Shown here: piece after piece, positions 1 through 8,400 of the stretch
Position numbering within the stretch: the stretch's first letter is position 1
Layout of the letters: the number at the start of each line of letters is the position of its first letter
DNA from: Sanchytrium tribonematis
Lineage: Eukaryota > Sanchytriomycota > Sanchytriomycetes > Sanchytriales > Sanchytriaceae
Direction: 5' to 3'
Length of the DNA stretch: 37,178 nucleotides
NCBI GenBank assembly: GCA_018985235.1
Contig: JADGIG010000030.1
Span: 1-37,178, forward strand
Program-made: the position numbers and the translations under genes
Notes under the pieces: generated by a model
Databases searched by the model: none
Told to the model about the DNA's origin: nothing
Seen by the model: the letters and a program-made list of their open reading frames with translations, nothing else

Positions 1-4
1 AAAA

Positions 5-82
5 ATGTATTTTGTCTTGCTTTTGTCAATATTTTCTTTACCTTTGTCGATTCCGCTTTGTGGTAAAAAGTGCCACTCATAG
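5..82 (+). CDS. Possible 25-residue secreted peptide, or the 3' end of a gene cut by the window edge
   Basis: A short frame opens with ATG at base 5 and ends with TAG at 80-82. The first 19 residues are almost all hydrophobic (MYFVLLLSIF...), followed by CGKKCHS with two cysteines. AATAAA follows at 91-96, nine bases after the stop, the spacing seen at confirmed genes in this window. The hydrophobic start without a basic n-region also matches the other secretory leaders here. The frame is open to the left edge, so this could instead be the C-terminal membrane anchor of a longer protein. A GT...AG stretch of 20 bases (63-82) covers the stop; splicing it out adds only AT-rich codons, so I do not favour it. 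Function unknown. Confidence 0.3.
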   Translation: MYFVLLLSIFSLPLSIPLCGKKCHS

Positions 83-171
83 TTATATATAATAAAATAT
101 ATCGTATTTTCAAAATTTACATTTAAAATTTTATTGTGCAGATGTAGCAGCATTTGAGATCTAACTCGTTT

Positions 172-606
172 TTAAAAGATGTGCGGCAATTGTTTTCTGT
201 ACAACTTGTTCACTCTTTCCAACTCTTCCAACGCTTCTATGGTATGTGGGTTGACAATAAATCCGTTTTCACCGCTTTGCTCTCTCTTACACCTGAATAT
301 AAGCTGCCTACACATGGGACAATTGGCTTGTTCATTAGCCCATGGTTTGACACACTCAGGATGATAAATGTGATTGCAAGGCAACTTCATTCCCTTATCC
401 ATATGGTCAAAACAAATCGCACAAGTGTCATTTGCATCTACAATTTCAAATTGATCGATGACTCTGGATATTTCTGGTTGGATTGGCATTTCGAATAAAG
501 TTATTACTAAATGCTTCATTCCTTGGCAATTTGGACAAATTTGATTGAAATGTAGCGCATTGCAATTTAGGCATAGTAGTGAAATCATAATTATTATTTC
601 TTGCAT
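172..606 (-). CDS. Small RING-H2 zinc-finger protein, probable E3 ubiquitin ligase
   Basis: The 144-residue product has a RING-H2 finger at residues 62-99 with the order C62-x2-C65...C77-x-H79-x2-H82-x2-C85...C96-x2-C99. This C3H2C3 pattern binds two zinc ions and recruits an E2 ubiquitin-conjugating enzyme. A second CxxC pair arrangement at C12/C15 and C24/C27 could form an N-terminal zinc knuckle. No membrane segment is evident, so a cytosolic ligase is inferred; the substrate is unknown. Met7 is an alternative start. The start overlaps an unassigned plus-strand frame (583-813), so the two would share a promoter. The nearest AATAAA on this strand (complement of 130-135) is 37 bases past the stop. 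Confidence 0.8.
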   Translation of the reverse strand: MQEIIIMISLLCLNCNALHFNQICPNCQGMKHLVITLFEMPIQPEISRVIDQFEIVDANDTCAICFDHMDKGMKLPCNHIYHPECVKPWANEQANCPMCRQLIFRCKREQSGENGFIVNPHTIEALEELERVNKLYRKQLPHIF

Positions 607-813
607 TTAGGTACTTTATCAGATATATATCCAATTGAATTTTCGAGAAATCTCACTAAAATTCTAGAAAAATTAGATTACCAATCAAATACCGAAATGA
701 CCCAAACTCTAAGCTCAAAAGACCGCAGCCTTGTCGACTTGATGGGCATGAGGATTTTATTGAATAGAATCGGATTTGTAGATATTTCATGGCCCGAGTG
801 GGATTTGATTTGA
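583..813 (+). other. Unassigned open frame, possible small gene or exon
   Basis: This frame is open from 583 to a TGA at 811-813. Its first in-frame ATG is at 697, which would give only 38 residues. The translated text before that ATG also looks protein-like (IEFSRNLTKILEKLDYQ) and the end reads RILLNRIGFVDISWPEWDLI. The leucine-rich pattern ending in a GF pair resembles the tail of a PUB-type domain, but the match is weak. If the whole frame is coding, it needs an upstream exon that would overlap the RING gene. A TATA-like run at 629-638 could serve the 697 start. It may be a real small gene, a gene fragment or chance. Confidence 0.2.
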
Positions 814-965
814 AGCAGAAAATATAGGAATCAAATTATGATGGGAAATATTATCTAGTAATTGACTAGAAAAAATGCAAGTAGTTAAATAACTCTTATT
901 AAGTGCATCAAGAGCCTGCAAATTATTCCTACAAAATAAAAATGGCAAATTAATTTCCGTGTTTC

Positions 966-1613
966 ATGGCTCTTCATTATCAATTGACTTTTGCCCTATT
1001 GATGACTGAAATCACTTATGTGGTATTGCTTTTACTTCCAATCCGTAAAATTAGACAGTTACTTGTATGGTTTGGCAAATCTCGTCTATTCCAACAAATA
1101 TTATATTTGAACAAAATTGTCATGTCATTTGTTTTCATTCTTTGTATAGATGCGGGATATAGAATGCTTAAAGTACATAAAGAGGATCAAAAATCAGACC
1201 GTGTGGACATGGACGCATTATTACATTCTAAATTATTTTATGCCCAAAGAAATTTTTATTTGACTAGTTTTACGCTCTTATTGGATTTTGTTATTGTAAG
1301 AATGCAACATATGGTAAGCTCATTAGAAAGCAATGATGACAAGGTTAGAATTTTGAAGAAACAAGGATTAAGTACAAACGATCAATATATGAAATTGCAA
1401 AAAGAAGTGGATGAATACAAAAGTAAAATCGAAGATGCTGAGAAAACCAAGAAGCAAGCTGAATCCAAAATTAAAGATGCAGAAGCTCTTAAGAAACAAG
1501 TCGATGGTGTTCAACGAGAGTACGATAGATTGCTTGAAGAATATAGTGTTTTAGAAAAGAAGTACAATCTGGCTAAAGGCCAATCTGATAATGGCAATAA
1601 AAAAGATAATTAG
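966..1613 (+). CDS. BAP31/Yet-family ER membrane protein
   Basis: The 215-residue protein has the BAP31 layout: about three hydrophobic segments in the first 115 residues (near 5-25, 45-65 and 95-113), then a long charged coiled coil (about 120-205). The signature FYAQRNFYLTSFTLLL lies in the third segment. It ends in KKDN, an exact KKxx dilysine signal for COPI retrieval to the ER. BAP31 proteins (Yet1/Yet3 in yeast) act as ER cargo receptors and quality-control factors for membrane proteins. The start is ATG at 966; an upstream ATG at 942 opens a three-codon frame (MAN, stop). It is tail-to-tail with the MBOAT gene, with one base between the stop codons. Confidence 0.9.
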   Translation: MALHYQLTFALLMTEITYVVLLLLPIRKIRQLLVWFGKSRLFQQILYLNKIVMSFVFILCIDAGYRMLKVHKEDQKSDRVDMDALLHSKLFYAQRNFYLTSFTLLLDFVIVRMQHMVSSLESNDDKVRILKKQGLSTNDQYMKLQKEVDEYKSKIEDAEKTKKQAESKIKDAEALKKQVDGVQREYDRLLEEYSVLEKKYNLAKGQSDNGNKKDN

Positions 1614-1614
1614 T

Positions 1615-2718
1615 TTACTTTGATTTTATAAGGTTCATAGGGCTGATAACATAGAGCTCATATAGCTCGTCGAATATTCCTAATTGTTTAACTGGTTCGA
1701 CAAAAAAATGACAAGTAGACACTAGAATTAAATATCCAAATAGTATTCCGAAGGACTTCGCAATAAATGAGCTTCTATGAACAAAACTAAATATAAAATA
1801 TTCAAATATCACAGCCGCGCCATGAATACCAAAATAGGTCAATGAAGAAAGACACAACTTTTGGGAAGTGACTATGATTAGGTAATCATGAAATATGCCT
1901 GAGGATATAAATGCTGTCAATGCGTACAAATATCTGACTTTTTTGCTGGCTTTTTTATAAACATGTTTGGGAACTAAAATGAAAATGTCACGAAGTAGTG
2001 TGTGCCAACTATCACTCCAAAATGAACCTACGCCCTTGACTATAAAAGGCTTGTCAAATAAAAGATAAGGTCTTTGGTCACCAACTTCATAAGCAATTTC
2101 TGTGAAAAAATTAGCTAGTTGCTTGTTCGCAGAAAACTCAGCCAATTGAAAACATATTTTTGAAAGCACGACATACAACACGGCTGCAACGAATACTAAA
2201 TTTTGAATGCAAATAGAAATAAAGATCCCATAATAAAGAGCATAGTGAAATTTTCCAAATACATACCAAAGACCTGACTTTTCTTCAATATTATTGTTGT
2301 AATCAAGATTCGCTCTGAAAATCTGATGCCATTGAAGCAATGCTACAAAAACTGTAGTGTATCTAAATTGTAAATTCAATATTTCTGAAAATGTGGATAA
2401 ATATTTAACATCTTTTTTCAATTCCGCTTTTTTAAATGGATCGTATCCTTTTAATCGTAAATCTTTAAATGAGAACAAAATGTTTAGAAATGGATCCTCA
2501 AGATTAACATTAAACGATTTGCAGCATTTGATGAACAGAATCCATGCAATAATCCCAACTCCGTAATTTAGAAATTGATATTGAAACTGATGATGATAAG
2601 GGCCTGTTATCAACCAACTCATGAAAAGTATTTTAATGAATTTCGGCATATTGACCATGTTGATCCCTAGGATTAATAGAGATCCTAAAAATGCAGCATC
2701 TCCAAACGCCAATTTCAT
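1615..2718 (-). CDS. Wax-synthase-like membrane-bound O-acyltransferase (MBOAT)
   Basis: The 367-residue polytopic membrane protein carries the wax-synthase-type MBOAT signature. The segment KPFIVKGVGSFWSDSWH corresponds to the family's P-F-x-SL-x-FWG-x-RWH motif, and ISSGIFHDY carries the presumed catalytic histidine in the SG-x-x-H-(D/E)-Y motif. Such enzymes move a fatty acyl group from CoA to an alcohol or sterol in the ER membrane; the acceptor cannot be read from sequence. The start is the ATG at 2716-2718. Just upstream an eight-codon frame (2715-2741) ends in TGA overlapping this ATG as ATGA. A TGGGTAAA element lies at the complement of 2743-2750. The partner across the 264-bp divergent spacer is LtrA. 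Confidence 0.75.
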   Translation of the reverse strand: MKLAFGDAAFLGSLLILGINMVNMPKFIKILFMSWLITGPYHHQFQYQFLNYGVGIIAWILFIKCCKSFNVNLEDPFLNILFSFKDLRLKGYDPFKKAELKKDVKYLSTFSEILNLQFRYTTVFVALLQWHQIFRANLDYNNNIEEKSGLWYVFGKFHYALYYGIFISICIQNLVFVAAVLYVVLSKICFQLAEFSANKQLANFFTEIAYEVGDQRPYLLFDKPFIVKGVGSFWSDSWHTLLRDIFILVPKHVYKKASKKVRYLYALTAFISSGIFHDYLIIVTSQKLCLSSLTYFGIHGAAVIFEYFIFSFVHRSSFIAKSFGILFGYLILVSTCHFFVEPVKQLGIFDELYELYVISPMNLIKSK

Positions 2719-2982
2719 GAGAAAATTTCAGGGGGAGACATGTTTACCCAACGATCACAAATACGTGTAACATTTCATAGATTTACTACATACTGCTACT
2801 ATTAACAATTTACTTTATTCATACCAGTGATAAATTGGACAAATAATTTATCGATTTTACGAAGATTAAATTATAAAATTATTACTCACTGTCGATGCTA
2901 TGATTTGGATTACACGATCAGATGATCGCAACATGGCGCGATTGAGCAGAACCCCGATATTGTTGAGGCTTGTATAATTCAG
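2719..2982. promoter_or_regulatory. Divergent promoter region between the MBOAT and LtrA genes
   Basis: This 264-bp spacer serves two divergent genes. It holds TTTACCCA at 2743-2750, a GGCGCGA E2F/MBF-like heptamer at 2935-2941 (42 bases before the LtrA start) and a TATAAT-like run near 2973. A 14-codon upstream frame (from ATG 2933) ends in TAA just before the LtrA ATG. No RNA gene or conserved protein fragment is visible. Confidence 0.45.
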
Positions 2983-4518
2983 ATGTCGAGTCTGCACTTT
3001 GAACACGAATTTATCAATAACTTTGGCGGCTCAGAGCACCAAAGGTACTTATTAAGAAGCATCCAAACGGATATCGTGAAGAAGCAAATTGAATACATCA
3101 CAAAAGGTGAGTATAAGTTAAATGAAATTGAGGATTTGTTTGGTTATACACCCAAATCAATTATCATAAAGCGCCAGACATTACAAATTCAGCAATACGT
3201 GGAAGACGGAGTGCTGTTCAAGCAAGAATCTAGAAATGTAAGTTGGCAAGAATTGTTGTTTGACTTGTTTTTTGTGGCTGCATTTCATTCCATGGGTAAA
3301 GGTGTTGAATACAACCCAACTCTATTGCAGCTCAGATTCTATGCGACGCGCTTTACACTCTTGTGGATTGTTTGGGGTAAATCTGTATTTGTAACAAATT
3401 ATTTCTTGAAAAATGATGTATTTGAAAGGTTATTTTTGACCGCAATGTCAGCAATTGTCTTGGGTATGGGATTAAACTCAGTACATGAGTTTAAAATTGA
3501 CTTTTTAGCTTTCTTCATGCTAGGAAGATTGCTGACGATTTGTTGTAAATTGCCATTTGTTTTGAAGCCAAATGAGTTTCGTTCATATTTTGCACTCAAG
3601 ATATTCTTGTCCATAATTCCTTGTTCGCTGCTCTTTGGCAGTATTATACTAAATAATGACAATATTCCACTTATCACTGTGTTTGTATGCGTTGAGTTGC
3701 TATTTTATGTGTTATTCAAAGTTGTTATTCGATATGGCTTGAAGTTGTCAAAATATCCAGTTCCGAATATTCACCACGCGAAAGAAAGAATGGGTCTTTT
3801 AACTATTGTTGTTTTGGGAGAATTTACGTATCCATTGCTGATTGATTCCAATTCTTTGAGTGCGTTGCTAATTGCCGTATTTGGATTGTTTATTGTAAGC
3901 AAAATACAATACATTTACTTTAAAAAGGAACACGACGGGAGTCATATTGAACAACTAAACGGGAAAAACGCGGTATTATTTCCACTGTGGTTCTTTATAC
4001 ATCTTCCAATGCAGTGTGCCATTGCTCTCGGTGGTGTGGGTTTATCTATGATTGTTCACAATACTGCTAGAATTGACGCTCCAAAGCGTTCTTTTAATAT
4101 CAAGTCACCTGGGATCGACCTTGACTATAGTTTTGAATATGCCAAAATGGTATATTTTGCATGTTTGAGTATCGTCATGCTGTCACTTGCTTCTGCTACA
4201 GTGATTCACGACTGCATCTGTAGAAATCGAATGGAATGGAGAAGGGTTTTTTCCCTTTTATTTTTATTCACATTGTTTCTTATTTTATGTGTACTTTGTG
4301 CTGTAATTTATTTGGATGTTTTCTTTGTGACTACTTTGAGTGCCTTTGCGATGCTGTTGATCACTAGTAAAGATGAAGTACAAGAAGTTAAGGCAATTTG
4401 GCGAAAGCGTTTTCCGGGTCCTGTTCATTTACCATCTAGAGCAATGACTGAAAATTCCTTGAATACAACACAATCATCTCAACATTTTACTGAAGACAAT
4501 ACTACTTCTTTCAAATAA
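2983..4518 (+). CDS. LtrA family (low temperature requirement A) membrane protein
   Basis: The 511-residue protein matches the LtrA family. After a soluble N-terminal stretch of about 80 residues comes the signature SWQELLFDLFFVAAFHSMG, followed by about ten hydrophobic segments to near residue 470 and a short hydrophilic tail. LtrA was named from Listeria growth in the cold; fungal members are uncharacterised multi-pass proteins, so no substrate is claimed. The fungal-type pattern of paired FDL...F motif and repeated helices is complete, so the gene looks intact. The TAA stop at 4516-4518 lies inside AATAAA (4514-4519). The next gene is convergent, 35 bases away. Confidence 0.85.
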   Translation: MSSLHFEHEFINNFGGSEHQRYLLRSIQTDIVKKQIEYITKGEYKLNEIEDLFGYTPKSIIIKRQTLQIQQYVEDGVLFKQESRNVSWQELLFDLFFVAAFHSMGKGVEYNPTLLQLRFYATRFTLLWIVWGKSVFVTNYFLKNDVFERLFLTAMSAIVLGMGLNSVHEFKIDFLAFFMLGRLLTICCKLPFVLKPNEFRSYFALKIFLSIIPCSLLFGSIILNNDNIPLITVFVCVELLFYVLFKVVIRYGLKLSKYPVPNIHHAKERMGLLTIVVLGEFTYPLLIDSNSLSALLIAVFGLFIVSKIQYIYFKKEHDGSHIEQLNGKNAVLFPLWFFIHLPMQCAIALGGVGLSMIVHNTARIDAPKRSFNIKSPGIDLDYSFEYAKMVYFACLSIVMLSLASATVIHDCICRNRMEWRRVFSLLFLFTLFLILCVLCAVIYLDVFFVTTLSAFAMLLITSKDEVQEVKAIWRKRFPGPVHLPSRAMTENSLNTTQSSQHFTEDNTTSFK

Positions 4519-4553
4519 ACAATTTGAATATATTAAATTTATTTTTGACCAAA

Positions 4554-5081
4554 CTAATTCCAATCGCTTGACTGTGAGGCACATGATTCATTGGTGCATG
4601 CACGAGTCCTAATAGTTTGCAGCCTTTTTCTCAATGCACCAAATTCCTCGTTTGACTTTAAAATGGAGGCCTTTTTGACCATTGTGACACTTTTTAATTT
4701 AGTTAATTGAAACTGTTGAATTTCATTCAAAAACTTGTCTTTGTTTTCACAAATTGGATGCGCAACTATATTTTGCGAACAATGAATTGTTTTTACAATC
4801 TTATTGGCTGGGGATACTAATTTCAAATCCAACAAGCCTTGTGGAAACTCGGGAATCGTATTTAAATTTTTAATATTCTCGATATCTTGACTTTGATGAT
4901 TTGGAGGTTGGTTGCATTCTTTCACAATTGTGACATTTCTTACTTTTCGCTTCTTCAATATCATTCTTGCTTTTCGCTTGGTTGCATTCATAAGCTTACG
5001 TAGCCATGAAACTGTAAGTATCTCGCATTGAGTTGCAGTGTCGCACTTTTTTGTAGCGGTATGTGTAGCAGTGTTGTCCAT
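4554..5081 (-). CDS. Basic protein of unknown function, possible WH2-like motif
   Basis: The ATG at 5079-5081 gives 175 residues; a longer frame to 5120 would need a TTG start and would include the TATA box. The protein is lysine/arginine-rich (ATKRKARMILKKRKVRN) with scattered cysteines and no signal peptide or membrane segment. The stretch FLNEIQQFQLTKLKSVTM near residue 125 loosely fits the WH2 actin-binding pattern (L-x3-I...LKxV), but spacing is not exact and I hold this lightly. A TATATAAGG box sits 22-29 bases before the ATG and GGCGCGA lies 42 bases before it. AATAAA follows about a dozen bases after the TAG stop (complement of 4538-4543). Confidence 0.55.
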   Translation of the reverse strand: MDNTATHTATKKCDTATQCEILTVSWLRKLMNATKRKARMILKKRKVRNVTIVKECNQPPNHQSQDIENIKNLNTIPEFPQGLLDLKLVSPANKIVKTIHCSQNIVAHPICENKDKFLNEIQQFQLTKLKSVTMVKKASILKSNEEFGALRKRLQTIRTRACTNESCASQSSDWN

Positions 5082-5102
5082 GAGTATACGATGTTCGTCC
5101 GC

Positions 5103-5110
5103 CTTATATA
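5103..5110 (-). promoter_or_regulatory. TATA box of the 4554-5081 gene
   Basis: On the minus strand this reads TATATAAG, 22-29 bases before the ATG at 5081. It argues that the upstream TTG-initiated reading is not used and that the mRNA leader is very short or absent. Confidence 0.6.
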
Positions 5111-5143
5111 GAAAAAACAAACGGCGCGACGGTAGTATTTGAT

Positions 5144-5157
5144 TGGGTACATACCCA
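5144..5157. promoter_or_regulatory. Inverted repeat TGGGTA-N2-TACCCA
   Basis: A perfect 6-bp inverted repeat with a 2-bp spacer lies between the 5S rRNA gene and the promoter of the 5081 gene. The half-site TACCCA recurs just upstream of several other genes in the window (2743-2750, 16531-16538, 29538-29544), so it may be a dimeric regulator site. This is inference from recurrence only. Confidence 0.35.
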
Positions 5158-5243
5158 GATGTGCAAAATGTGAAATCGATAGCCTTAAATCATTTAAGTT
5201 AAATGTCAAACAGATATGCCAAAGTCATGAATAAAAAAGGCAA

Positions 5244-5362
5244 AAGCTACAGCACATGGGATTCCCACCCCGTCTCCGATGGCAGTACTAACCATGCCAG
5301 CACCTGCTTAACTTCTGAAATTTGACAGGATCAGGTGTTTCCAGGTGTGTATGGCCGTAGCT
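5244..5362 (-). rRNA. 5S ribosomal RNA
   Basis: The minus strand gives an RNA of about 119 nt beginning AGCTACGGCCAT and ending GTGCTGTAGCTTTT. The ends pair as the terminal helix I (GCTACGGC with GCTGTAGC). Conserved internal segments are present: GAAGTTAAGCAGG (box A region), TGGTTAGTACTGCCATCGG, GAGACGGGGTGGGAATCCC (box C region). A TTTT run at the 3' end (complement of 5242-5245) is the RNA polymerase III terminator. The gene stands alone among protein genes, so this 5S copy is dispersed and not inside an rDNA repeat. Confidence 0.95.
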
Positions 5363-5382
5363 GACTACAAAGTGGAGAATGG

Positions 5383-5391
5383 AATATATTA
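5383..5391 (-). promoter_or_regulatory. TATA-like element upstream of 5S rRNA
   Basis: TAATATATT lies 21-29 bases upstream of the inferred 5S start. In fission yeast and Neurospora an upstream TATA is needed for 5S transcription, unlike the purely internal promoter of budding yeast. Its role here is inferred from position. Confidence 0.45.
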
Positions 5392-5489
5392 GAGTGGCTC
5401 ATTGGTATATAAACGAAATTATTAAATTAATGCTTAACCCGAACGCAAATATATCTCGATGACATCACAAGATTACATTTATTAAAGAA

Positions 5490-8400
5490 TTAAAATGCCA
5501 ACTTTTCTTTTAATTGGGATTTCTTCAGGGTCGCCATCTTTTCTTTTTCATTCAATTTCTTAGTCAAAACCACTGTGCCTCTCTTAAAGTCTCTTCCCAC
5601 AAAAACAATTGCACCCACTACACAGACACAAGTAATACCAATTACCAAAGCGGTCAAAAAATTGTTCATATCTGGATTATCTCCAACATCTGTCAAAAAT
5701 AATATTCCACAACTCAAAGTCAAAATACAACATATTTGACAAAATATATCAGCCAATGTGTGATCCCTTTCCACGTATGGCTTAAAATATATCAAAAATC
5801 CAATATAAGTAAATATCGTCAATTGAATTATCATAGCTTGTGTTGGAACAGAGCCTATAAAATTCTGACTCGCTAAAATAATCAATTTCATGATAATCTG
5901 TACAACTACAATAAATTGAGTGTTTGGTTTATAAATGGTATTTTCAGTAATAATTAATTTAGTCATTTGATCTTTAATTGAAATCCATCGATCGGACTTG
6001 AAAATAGTCTGATACATACAAAAATATATAAATGTAAAGTATAATGGAATGCCAAATGCATAAATCGCCACAGAGGATATAAAATAAGGTAAATTTCTCA
6101 AATGTGTACCTTGGTAGCAAACAAATGATCTAGCTTGATTTACAACTAAATCTGGACCAAATTGAACGCAATTAAAGAATCCCAATGACCAACTACACAA
6201 ACTCACAAATATAAATTGAAGCAAAATGTGAAATCCTCGAATACTTGTAGACAAATTTGACTTGAATTGCTTTTTGGAGAATGGAGGCAAATTTGGCAAT
6301 TTGAATTCTTTGCTGACTATCATTCCTTTAATAATTAGATAAGGATAATTAAAAGGCGATGAGACTGATATTCCACAAAATAATAAAATTACTAGCAAAC
6401 TTGGTGGAATTAAAAACATTACTTCACCTTTGGTAAAATAATTCACATTTGGATCAATACATTCTGGTGCTGCTATTTCAATATTGAAAGAGAAAATGCT
6501 CACAATATCAAACATATTATAAACTTGTTGAGACCAGTTCAACAAAATTGATTTGAAGACATATAAAATTTGAAAGTAATTGATTGCGATTGAAATAGCT
6601 GCTAAATATTTTCCTATTCTTAACATAATGACTAAAATAATGCTAAACAGAACTAAAAAGATTACCATGGCTGCAATTAAAACATTTGGATCCGTTTTAG
6701 GACAATCTTTGCAGTATCCTCCAGCTGTTTTATAATGTACTGGAGCGCAATCACCACAACGATCTCCGGCATAACCAGTCTGACATGTTGATGTTCCTAA
6801 ACAAGCTTCTGCTGGATAACATGGTGCAAATTGATATACACCACTATTTAAGATTTCATAAAATCCTTTTTTGCCATCCGGAGCAGTATTTCCAGTAGCA
6901 GAACATGTTGATCCATCTGGGCAAGGCGCACACAAAGAAATCTTGTTGTTGTTGGTTGCACCAAATACATTTGGAACAGATCCAGTGTCACAAGTCAAAA
7001 TGGCGACAATTGGAAAATCCGCAGAACTAGCTGGATTTCTAGAGTCTGATAAACTCATTTGCACTTTCAGTGGAAAATCGCCAACTTTAAGAATCTTGGT
7101 ATTCTGATTATCATATTTCCATGTAATATTAGAATTTACAAAATTAATCACTTCTGAAACATTGGATTGAAATGAACCAATATTAATCATAAATCCATCA
7201 GCCATAAGTCGTGCTCCATCTGCAGATGTAGAGCCAACCACGGCATCAGTTGACACTTTAAACATTGCATCAATTTGATATTCTGATCTCACATACTGAG
7301 ATTCATTAAAAAATGTTCTACTATTATCCACCAAATAATCTGAATCATATTTGTTGGACAGAGAAGGATAGTCAACCAAACTATATTTCAAAATATTTTT
7401 AATAATCACTGAAAATAAATAATTTCCAGCCGCGTCAGTATAAATATTAGGGGTCAAATTTTGGCCTGAAATAGTAGGTGTTCTTTTCAATTCCACGATT
7501 ATAACACCCGGCACTACTGAATTGATGGTAAAATAAATAGCGAGGCCATTTGCTGTTTTATCTCTATCAAGATCAAAAATGACTAAATCGGAAATATTAC
7601 CTCTTGGTCTCGAAAATGCTAAAAACAAGTCATTTGAAGAATCGATTTCCCAAATATCTGTATCTTTTAAACCATCTCTATTTAACAAAATTTCAAAATG
7701 TTGTTTGCCATTTAACAATTCTGCATTCATATAGGATTTGATTCTAAATAGTGGTTTGATAACAGATATCCAGCCACTTACAAAATTTCCTACTTTTATC
7801 TGAATAAATCCGACATCTGGCTCTGATCTGATAACAATTTTGTAATTTGCCCAATCTTCTATAGATGCATTTCTGACAATGCCTACATCAAGATTGCCTG
7901 AAAATGCTCCCATTATTTTCAATTGAACTTGTTTTTTACGGTGGCAACTATCCAAATTTCCAAATTTACTTCCTAGTATCTCGATTTGACCAAATTTATA
8001 GTACGCGTAGTCAATTATTGGCTCATTCTCGGTGTGAAATTGATATTGACTAGAAAATGAACAATCATCACTAGTAATCGTCGTTTTAACTTGATAATCA
8101 CCTGTATTGTTGTAATAATCAGTAGGAATATCATAGCTGTACAAATTAATAGCATTTGTCTTCCAGCACACATCAGTATTAGAATCCAGTGTCTGGTTAT
8201 TGCCAATATGTTCAATAATACTGAGTTCTGAATGCACTTTGTATCCCAGACTATTAAAATAATTAATTCTATCAGTATAATTTTGATTATTCAGCTGCAG
8301 TATTCCATTTGTCATGATCACATCATTTTGTGTTAAAACTAATTTATCCAATACGCTATCTCTACTTGTTTTGGTTCCAACTCGAAATTGTTTTTGAGAT

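Noticed and set aside
63-82. 20-base GT...AG candidate intron (GTAAAAAGTGCCACTCATAG)
   Set aside because: Removing it adds only AT-rich codons with no recognisable protein, and AATAAA lies at the right distance from the unspliced stop.
2933-2974. Upstream frame reading MARLSRTPILLRLV before LtrA, resembling a targeting peptide
   Set aside because: Joining it to LtrA would need an 11-base intron, and LtrA proteins do not need such a leader. It is treated as a chance upstream frame.
5082-5120. Longer N-terminus of the 4554 gene starting at TTG 5120
   Set aside because: It is a non-ATG start and would place the TATA box inside the coding region.
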